The notes beneath the pieces were generated by a model that ran no database searches, had not been told where the DNA came from, and was given only the letters and a program-made list of their open reading frames with translations. A DNA stretch of 5,252 nucleotides from Acidobacteriota bacterium (GTDB lineage: Bacteria; Acidobacteriota; Terriglobia; Acidiferrales; UBA7541): positions 1 to 5,252 of the forward strand of contig QHYO01000745.1 of NCBI GenBank assembly GCA_003224135.1, in the 5' to 3' direction. This document shows, one piece after another, positions 1-5,252 of the stretch; the stretch's first letter is position 1, and every line of letters starts with the position of its first letter. The position numbers and the translations under genes are program-made.

Positions 1-744
1 CAGCTTTCGAAAGCCGAGGATCAGAGCAAGATGCTTTCGCTGCAACTTGCACAGGCAAATTCGAGCTTAGCCGACTTGAAAGGTCACGTCGAAGTAACCG
101 AGGAAAAAGTCCACATGACGCAGTCGGAACTTGCGCAGGCCAGGAGCCGCGCGGAATCGATTCGCAAGGAACAGGTGGCCGCGGCGCAGAAGCTGAATAC
201 GCAGCTGACAGAAGTACAAAAGAACAGCGAAGAAAAGATTGGCGCTGTCGCGACGGATCTGGGTGGAGCGAAAAAAGATATCGAAAGCACGCGGAACGAT
301 CTGGAAGCTACGAAAGGCAAGTTGGACCGCGCGCAGGGCGACATGGGCGTGATGAGCGGTCTAATTGCGCGTAATCACGATGACTTGGAGGACCTGAAGC
401 GGCGCGGCGATCGCAACTACTACGAATTCACCGTACCGAAGACGAAGACGCCGCAGCGCGTCGGTCCGGTGCAGCTCTCATTGAACAGGGTGGACGCGAA
501 GAAGTCCAAGTACACGATGACTGTCTTCGTGGATGATCGCACGATTGAAAAACGGGACAAGACCGCCGGCGAACCGGTGCAGTTTTATGTGAAAGGTGGC
601 CGCGGGTCAGCGCCCTACGAAGTAGTGGTATTCGATGTGGGCAAGAACCAAATCACGGGATACCTCTCAACGCCGAAGGATCCAGGAACTGGCGGATCGT
701 CGACGCCTGCCACCACACCAGCGGCTCCTGCAACGAAACCGTAG
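1..744 (+). CDS. Coiled-coil protein with charged C-terminal domain (5' partial)
   Basis: The reading frame is open from base 1, so this is the C-terminal 247 residues of a longer protein whose start lies outside the window. The first in-frame ATG (base 31) falls inside the coiled coil and is unlikely to be the true start. Visible residues 1 to about 118 are rich in Gln, Glu, Lys, Ala and Leu with heptad-like spacing, no prolines and no glycine-rich break, as in a long alpha-helical coiled coil. A transition follows around residues 120-143 (GLIARNHDDLEDLKRRGDR, then YYEF). Next comes a compact, probably beta-rich domain at about residues 140-222, with the motifs VFVDDR, EPVQFYVKGG, PYEVVVFDV and ITGYLSTPK. 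The last 25 residues are Gly, Ser, Thr, Pro and Ala rich and probably disordered. I associate this C-terminal pattern with uncharacterised Acidobacteria proteins that have an N-terminal membrane anchor, but any such anchor would be upstream of this window. The function is unknown; a structural or envelope role is a guess. Confidence 0.85.
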   Translation, partial: QLSKAEDQSKMLSLQLAQANSSLADLKGHVEVTEEKVHMTQSELAQARSRAESIRKEQVAAAQKLNTQLTEVQKNSEEKIGAVATDLGGAKKDIESTRNDLEATKGKLDRAQGDMGVMSGLIARNHDDLEDLKRRGDRNYYEFTVPKTKTPQRVGPVQLSLNRVDAKKSKYTMTVFVDDRTIEKRDKTAGEPVQFYVKGGRGSAPYEVVVFDVGKNQITGYLSTPKDPGTGGSSTPATTPAAPATKP

Positions 745-772
745 TTTTTCTAGCTCAATCGATTGGAAATAA

Positions 773-828
773 AGAGGCCCTGTTCTGTGTTCTGGAAACT
801 GGACGTGGAACAGGGCTTCTGCCGTTTT
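773..828 (+). terminator. Probable intrinsic terminator or RNA hairpin
   Basis: Bases 773-785 (AGAGGCCCTGTTC) pair with bases 808-820 (GAACAGGGCTTCT). This gives a 13-bp stem with one G-T wobble around a 22-nt loop. A short T run (TTTT, 825-828) follows after the four bases GCCG. The stem starts 28 nt after the stop codon of the coiled-coil gene, where a terminator would be expected. The T tract is short and offset and the loop is long, so it may be a weak terminator or an mRNA-stabilising 3' hairpin. On the opposite strand the stem is followed by the T-rich run TTTATTTCC, so it could work in both directions, although no gene reads leftward into it here. Confidence 0.55.
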
Positions 829-886
829 CATGGCTGACCTACGATGGAATTACACAGGAAATTCACGCAAGGTCAGGACGGAAGTC

Positions 887-891
887 AGGAG
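887..891 (+). promoter_or_regulatory. Ribosome binding site that decides the start at 899
   Basis: AGGAG lies seven bases before the ATG at 899, a near-ideal Shine-Dalgarno sequence and spacing. The longer frame opens at an ATG at 830. That start has only the T-rich GCCGTTTTC before it and would put a charged 23-residue extension ahead of the signal peptide. I therefore take 899 as the start. Confidence 0.75.
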
Positions 892-898
892 CGGGATC

Positions 899-2635
899 AT
901 GAACTGGGCTGCGTTGATTCGGTTGTTGGCGGTTATGGTTTTTGCGTTCGCTCCTGTGACCGCCATCGGCCAATCGAACCTTGATCCTGGACGATTGCCG
1001 AAGTCCACCGCATTTTACCTCGCGTGGCATGGCACGCCGCCTGTTGACGCGCGAAACGCCAACTCCCTGCTGGCGCTGTGGGAGGATGCAGATTTTGCGC
1101 CCGTGCGAGCCGCGATGATTGAAGAAATCATGCAGGAGTCCGCGAGTTCGCAAAAAGCGCAAACTCCATTGACGCGAGAAGAGTTGATGCAATATGCGTC
1201 GCTCCTCGACAACGAATTTGTGTTCGGTTATATCGACAATCCGAATGCCAGTAAGAGCGGAAATGCGGCTTCTGCGCTACCCGGGAATGCGTGGAATGGC
1301 GCTTTTTTCGTTTACGACCGCACGGGAAAAGAGGCCAGCCTGGCGAAGCTGCTGCTACGCACGCGAATGAGTGAGAAGGATGCTCCCAAGATTTCGTCCA
1401 CGACGATTGCGGGAATCTCCGCGATGAAGATGGAACGCAAAACCGGCACATCGTACTGGACCGAAGACGGAAAGTACGCGTTCACCGCGTACGAGCTGGC
1501 AGTGTTTGAGCAGATCGCAGCGTGGACCAGGCATGCGGGGCCGGAGCCGGCCGGACTTGCGCAGACCGCCGCATATCGCGAAGCTGGCGACCTTTTGAAA
1601 GGCGGCGTGGTTGAATTTTTCTTCCATTTTCCGAGCATCCGGGAAATCACGGGTGATACCAGCACCGGCGGATTTCAGCTGCGCCCCCTATTGCACAACC
1701 TGAAGATCGAAGCTGTTCATGCAGTGGCCGGCCGTCTTTCCCTTGAAGGCGCGCGAACGCGGATGGAGGGCGGGATTTTAGGCGAGACAGATCCGGGAAC
1801 GCTTTTTGACATCTGGGATGAAGGCACTGCGACGCCGGAGTCCTGGCGTTTCGTCAACGTGAATACGGTTTCGTATCACCAGTCGCGGGTCAATCTGCTG
1901 GGAATTTACGCAGTGATTAAACATGCGTTGCAATCGACGGCGGGCACTGGCCAGAAAAGTCCCATGGACTTTATTGAGACGGCAGCCGCCACGCGGCTTG
2001 GCATGCCGTTGCCGGCAGCTCTCGGCCTCTTCAGCGGTGAGTTTGCGACTCTGCAGACAAGCGCCACGCTCGACCCGGACAAGCAGGTCTACGTTGTGGG
2101 AATTCGAAGAAAACCAGAAATGTTGAAGCTGCTGCGTGCCGGTTTTGCGGACCGCGTGTCCGGCGAACGCACAGTTGGCGACACTACTTTTTTTAAAATT
2201 TCACAAGGCGGAATCGAGAGCAGCGCGGGAACAGCATCGTGGAGGTACTACCATCTTGGTGTGACCAGCGATCTGATCGTCGCGGCGAGTCGAAACGATT
2301 CGGTCCGCGAGATATTAGCGGAACGAAATAGCAGCGCAGTCGTGCCAGCGCCGCCAACGTGGCAAGCTGCGCGGGCAAAATTCCCCGCGACCATCAATGG
2401 ATTGAGTTTCCTGGATTTTCAGAAAATCGATTGGAGCGGCGCCAAGGCTCGCTGGAATTCAGAACGCAAAACAAACTCGACGACTGCCCGGGCCGATCAA
2501 ACCGCGCATCCGGGCGCCTTGACGAATGCAATCAAGGACTTGGATCCGCAAGTTTTCCCGCGCCATTTGCACCTCGCCGCCGGTGCTTCCTCTAAAGACG
2601 CGCAGGGCGTGCATTTCGATGGTTGGATCGAATAA
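899..2635 (+). CDS. Exported protein of unknown function, DUF3352-like, with duplicated module
   Basis: This is a 578-residue protein using the ATG at 899, supported by AGGAG seven bases upstream. Residues 1-24 look like a Sec signal peptide: one Arg in the n-region, the hydrophobic stretch LLAVMVFAFAPV, and a likely cleavage after AIG, before QSN. The mature protein should be periplasmic or extracellular; there is no lipobox cysteine and no second clear membrane helix. It opens with LPKSTAFYLAWHG (residues 33-45), a style of opening I associate with DUF3352-type secreted proteins. Two stretches resemble each other, about residues 101-249 and 372-510. Each runs through an exposed-strand segment (AFFVYDR / VYVVGIRRK), a LAKLLL / MLKLLR helix, a Thr-containing strand, a Tyr-containing strand, a helix and a short FxFxxIxxI / LSFLDFQKI segment. 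I see no catalytic motif. A VWA-like exported protein follows 13 nt after the stop, so the two are probably co-expressed. The family assignment is tentative; the coding call is secure. Confidence 0.85.
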   Translation: MNWAALIRLLAVMVFAFAPVTAIGQSNLDPGRLPKSTAFYLAWHGTPPVDARNANSLLALWEDADFAPVRAAMIEEIMQESASSQKAQTPLTREELMQYASLLDNEFVFGYIDNPNASKSGNAASALPGNAWNGAFFVYDRTGKEASLAKLLLRTRMSEKDAPKISSTTIAGISAMKMERKTGTSYWTEDGKYAFTAYELAVFEQIAAWTRHAGPEPAGLAQTAAYREAGDLLKGGVVEFFFHFPSIREITGDTSTGGFQLRPLLHNLKIEAVHAVAGRLSLEGARTRMEGGILGETDPGTLFDIWDEGTATPESWRFVNVNTVSYHQSRVNLLGIYAVIKHALQSTAGTGQKSPMDFIETAAATRLGMPLPAALGLFSGEFATLQTSATLDPDKQVYVVGIRRKPEMLKLLRAGFADRVSGERTVGDTTFFKISQGGIESSAGTASWRYYHLGVTSDLIVAASRNDSVREILAERNSSAVVPAPPTWQAARAKFPATINGLSFLDFQKIDWSGAKARWNSERKTNSTTARADQTAHPGALTNAIKDLDPQVFPRHLHLAAGASSKDAQGVHFDGWIE

Positions 2636-2648
2636 ATACGCGTGTGTA

Positions 2649-3635
2649 ATGTACGGCGGGCGGCTCACGCGGCGCTCCCTGATACTTGCATTGTCGCTCC
2701 TGGCTCTTCTAAAGTCCCTGTCCGCGCAAGAACCTGCTGCGCAGCAGGGACCTCCGCTGAAGGCGACGGTAAACCGCGTCAACGTAGGCGTGACAGCGAC
2801 CGATTCACGGGGCCGGTTCGTCTCCGGACTGCGCCGCGAAGACTTCCGAATTTACGACAACGATGTTGAGCAACCCATTGCCGATTTTTTGCCCATCGAA
2901 GAGCCCGCTCGATTTTTGCTGCTGATCGAATCGGGTCCGTCCGTGTTTCTGTTTGCGAAGAACCATATTCTTGCAGCCGACGCGCTGTTGGCCAGCGTTG
3001 CGACCGACGATCAAGTGGCGGTGGCCACATACTCGCGGGCCCCTCAGATGATTCTGGACTTTACGACAGACAAAACCGCCGCGAGGTTGGCGCTGCGATC
3101 GATTGATTTTCACACCGGATTCGGCGATCTCGATCTGTTCTCAAGTATTTCTTCAGCAATCGATGGACTCGCGCCACTGGTCGGAAAGAAGACGATCGTG
3201 CTGCTATCGACCGGAGTGGACACTTCGCCTGACGTCGATTGGGACTCGCTGCTCCTAAAGCTGCAAACTTCAGACGTAAGGATTGTTGGCGTTTCTCTTT
3301 CTGGCGACATCAGAAAGCCGGCAAAGAAGAGAAAGCTCTCGGCAAAGGAAAAAATGGATCAGATGGAGCTTAAAAAAGGATTCGTGGAAGCGGATGCATC
3401 ATTGCGCCACATTGCATCGGCGACCGGCGGCAGAGTTTATTTCGCGCGAAACACGAAGGAATTCAGCAAAGCATACGCGGAAATTGCAGAATTGCTGCGT
3501 CACGAATACAGCCTGGCATTTGCGCCGAGTGTTTTCGACGACAAAGTTCACACGTTGCAAGTTGAGGTGAGGCGCTCGGGAGTGCGCATCGATCACCGGC
3601 CGGCCTATCTTGCGGCAGCCAGTGCGGCTCAGTGA
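2649..3635 (+). CDS. Exported VWFA-related Acidobacterial domain protein with degenerate MIDAS
   Basis: This 328-residue protein matches the architecture of the VWFA-related Acidobacterial domain family (TIGR03436-like). Residues 1-26 form a signal peptide (TRRSLILALSLLALL, probable cleavage after SLSA). Residues 38-80 carry the N-terminal beta module with the typical VTATDSRGRFVSGL and EDFRIYDNDVEQPI segments. Residues 85 to about 275 form the VWA Rossmann-like fold, and residues 280-320 the usual end module (LLRHEYSLAFAP, then VEVRRSGVRIDHRPAYL). VWA domains of this type usually bind a divalent metal through DxSxS and a later TDG-type Asp. Here these positions read IESGPS (residues 93-98) and LLSTGVD (185-191), so metal binding may be lost. 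A Lys-rich loop occupies about residues 220-245. The start is uncertain: no Shine-Dalgarno stands before 2649, and an ATG at 2619 would add ten residues and overlap the previous gene by 17 bp. I prefer 2649 for the compact signal peptide. Translation is probably coupled to the upstream gene. Members are envelope or secreted proteins of unknown role, presumably in protein binding. Confidence 0.85.
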   Translation: MYGGRLTRRSLILALSLLALLKSLSAQEPAAQQGPPLKATVNRVNVGVTATDSRGRFVSGLRREDFRIYDNDVEQPIADFLPIEEPARFLLLIESGPSVFLFAKNHILAADALLASVATDDQVAVATYSRAPQMILDFTTDKTAARLALRSIDFHTGFGDLDLFSSISSAIDGLAPLVGKKTIVLLSTGVDTSPDVDWDSLLLKLQTSDVRIVGVSLSGDIRKPAKKRKLSAKEKMDQMELKKGFVEADASLRHIASATGGRVYFARNTKEFSKAYAEIAELLRHEYSLAFAPSVFDDKVHTLQVEVRRSGVRIDHRPAYLAAASAAQ

Positions 3636-5252
3636 TATTCTTTCAGAGCTTCGGCCATTTCCGCCAAGCGGGCATCCAGGAGCGCGAAAGCAGTTCCTGC
3701 CGCAAATGTTCCGTCGCCGTTGCGATTGCCCGCAGGAACTCCGGTCAACAATTCGATTCCCTGCTCGATTCTAGCGATCGGCCACACATGAAATTTTCTG
3801 GCGGCGACAGCTTCAAGGAGATCTTCTCGAAGCATCAGGTCTTCGACATTTGCCGCCGGTATCGCGACTCCTTGCGTTCCCGTAAGTCCCTTGATCCGGC
3901 AGACATCGTAAAATCCTTCTATTTTTTCGTTCACGCCGCCGATGGCCTGAATATCGCCCTGCTGGTTCATGGAACCCGTTACGGCCACATCCTGCCGCAA
4001 CGGCAATCCTGCCAGCGCTGAGACCAGCGCATAGACTTCCGTCGAACTTGCGCTGTCGCCGTCCACACCGGAATAGGATTGTTCGAAACAAATGCTGGCC
4101 GCGAGCGACAGCGGTTTATTCTGCGCAAAATGACTGCGGAGAAAGCCCGCAATGATGTGAACGCCCTTGTCGTGAAAGCGGCCACTCAAATTGGATTCGC
4201 GTTCAATGTTGATCAGGCCGGCTTTGCCGAGCGCGGCGCTGGCGGTGATACGCACGGGCTTTCCGAAAGCGTAGCCGCCGATTTCGAGGACGCTGAGACC
4301 GTTCACCTGGCCGACCCGCTGCCCCGAAACATCCACCAAAAGTGTCCCTTCTTCGATCATTTCGCGAATGCGCGTCTCGATCAGATTATGACGCTCCATT
4401 TTCGAGCTGAGAGCCTTACGCACGTGCGCGGCGCGAACCACAGTCTCATTCGCCGCCTTCGCCTCGTAATTCGCTTCGCGCGCCAGATCCGCGATGTCCA
4501 CGAAACGGGCGGTGACTTTGTTCCTGCGCCCGGCCCTGCGCACGCCGTATTCAAGAATCGCGGCGAACGCGCCACGGTCGAACGGCCACAAGTTCTCCTT
4601 TTCAGAAAGCGCGCGAAGCCTGCCCGCATATTCCGCGATGACCGAGTCGTTCATCGCCATTTCTTCGTCAAATTCAACGCGCACTTTGAAAATTTTCCGG
4701 AAGTCTTCTTCATAGTCATACATCAGTTCGTACATTTCGCGATCGCCGATTAAGATCACTTTCACATTGATTTGAATCGGTTCCGGCTTGAGCGCGCTGC
4801 CGCCAAACGGATAAAACATTTCGAGCGGCTGAATCTCGAGCCGGTTGTGATTCAGTGTGCGTTTCAATGCGCGCCACACGCCCGGCTCAGAAATCGTTTC
4901 GAGCGAATACATGATGAGATATCCGCCGTCAGCTCGGAGCAACGAGCCGCCGCGCAGATCCATAAAATCGCTGGTCCATCCTCCGCGTGCGTCATAGGCG
5001 CGCTGAATCGTGCCGAAAAGATTCGCATATGTCGGCGTCGTTTCAAAAATGACCGGCGATTCGCTGTCGCCATCGTGAGCCAAAATGACGTTCACGCCGT
5101 AAACGCGAAACGGATCGCGTTCCGGCCCCTGGGGCTTTGGCAGTCCTTCGAGTCCCTCGGGCTGGTCCTCTGAGTCACCTTCGCGCTCTTTGAAGGGATC
5201 GAGATTGTCCAGCAGGTGATGCCTTACTTCTTCGAGATATTCCGAAACGCTG
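3629..5252 (-). CDS. Lon-like ATP-dependent protease, S16 family, COG1067/LonB type (5' partial)
   Basis: The frame stays open to the right edge, so this is the C-terminal 540 residues of a protein that is usually about 800 residues in this family. The GTG at 5095 is an internal Val codon, not a start, because family-like sequence (YLEEVRHHLLDNLDPF, then FRVYGVNVILAHDG) continues upstream of it. The visible part begins in the ATPase region. NPTY-type family signature appears as TTPTYANLFGTI, followed by LLRADGGYLIM (Walker B-like strand) and VKVILIGDREMYELMY (sensor-like strand). A helical lid region covers about residues 195-290. The S16 protease domain follows, with VGQVNGLSVLEIGGYAFGKP, HDKGVHIIAGFL and FEQSYSGVDGDSASS. 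The catalytic Ser is encoded at 4052-4054 in GDSAS and the catalytic Lys at 3923-3925 in GGVNEK. They are 43 residues apart, the same as Ser679 and Lys722 of E. coli Lon. The protein should unfold and degrade damaged or regulatory proteins in the cytoplasm using ATP. Walker A and the promoter lie outside the window. Confidence 0.95.
   Translation of the reverse strand, partial: SVSEYLEEVRHHLLDNLDPFKEREGDSEDQPEGLEGLPKPQGPERDPFRVYGVNVILAHDGDSESPVIFETTPTYANLFGTIQRAYDARGGWTSDFMDLRGGSLLRADGGYLIMYSLETISEPGVWRALKRTLNHNRLEIQPLEMFYPFGGSALKPEPIQINVKVILIGDREMYELMYDYEEDFRKIFKVRVEFDEEMAMNDSVIAEYAGRLRALSEKENLWPFDRGAFAAILEYGVRRAGRRNKVTARFVDIADLAREANYEAKAANETVVRAAHVRKALSSKMERHNLIETRIREMIEEGTLLVDVSGQRVGQVNGLSVLEIGGYAFGKPVRITASAALGKAGLINIERESNLSGRFHDKGVHIIAGFLRSHFAQNKPLSLAASICFEQSYSGVDGDSASSTEVYALVSALAGLPLRQDVAVTGSMNQQGDIQAIGGVNEKIEGFYDVCRIKGLTGTQGVAIPAANVEDLMLREDLLEAVAARKFHVWPIARIEQGIELLTGVPAGNRNGDGTFAAGTAFALLDARLAEMAEALKEYH

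Noticed and set aside
817..845. Possible sigma-70-like promoter (TTCTGC, 17 nt, TACGAT) ahead of the exported-protein gene
   Set aside because: The -35 match is poor and the -10 match is only moderate, so it is no better than chance in a gap of this size.
830..898. An upstream ATG that would extend the exported protein by 23 residues
   Set aside because: It has no ribosome binding site and overlaps the tail of the hairpin region. It would also bury the signal peptide behind a charged segment; the ATG at 899 has AGGAG at ideal spacing.
2526..2648. Longer N-terminus for the VWA protein from the ATG at 2526
   Set aside because: It would overlap the upstream gene by 110 bp and put about 40 non-family residues before a clear signal peptide. 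The ATG at 2619 remains a possible alternative but 2526 does not.
3597..3604. GGCCGGCC palindrome near the end of the VWA gene
   Set aside because: It is an 8-bp palindrome inside coding sequence with no loop and no T tract, so it is not a terminator and has no other support.
4079..4753. A 224-codon open frame on the + strand lying inside the Lon-like protease gene
   Set aside because: It is antisense to a clearly conserved S16 protease region. Its translation has no recognisable domain, and it is explained by codon bias of the reverse-strand gene.
5093..5095. GTG at 5095 as the start of the Lon-like protease
   Set aside because: The frame remains open to the window edge and the upstream translation matches the family (YLEEVR...FRVYGVNV), so this codon is an internal valine.

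Overview
The window looks like a chromosomal segment from a moderately GC-rich bacterium, most likely an Acidobacteriota (Terriglobia-like) member. The best evidence is a secreted protein built like the 'VWFA-related Acidobacterial domain' family. A coiled-coil protein whose C-terminal motifs I associate with the same phylum points the same way. The taxon is inferred from family resemblance only; there is no rRNA or other marker gene.

Layout. (1) Bases 1-744, + strand: the 3' part of a coiled-coil protein with a small charged C-terminal domain and a Pro/Thr/Ala tail; its start lies before the window. (2) Bases 745-898: an intergenic gap holding a 13-bp hairpin with a 22-nt loop (probable terminator), then the ribosome binding site of the next gene. 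(3) Bases 899-2635, + strand: a 578-residue exported protein of unknown function that appears to contain two copies of one module and loosely resembles DUF3352-type proteins. (4) Bases 2649-3635, + strand: a 328-residue exported von Willebrand factor A-like protein, 13 nt behind the previous stop and probably co-transcribed with it. Its metal-binding (MIDAS) motifs look degenerate. (5) Bases 3629-5252, - strand: the C-terminal 540 residues of a Lon-like (S16, COG1067/LonB-type) ATP-dependent protease with an intact Ser-Lys dyad; its N-terminus lies beyond the right edge. Its stop codon overlaps the end of the VWA gene by 7 bp, tail to tail.

The two exported proteins (3 and 4) form a likely two-gene unit acting outside the cytoplasmic membrane. 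The Lon-like protease is cytoplasmic, faces the other way and is probably unrelated in function. I see no mobile element, CRISPR array, tRNA, rRNA or phage gene, and no clear sign of a new defence or mobile system. The points most worth a second look are the altered MIDAS of the VWA protein, the internal duplication in its partner, and the terminator-free convergent overlap.
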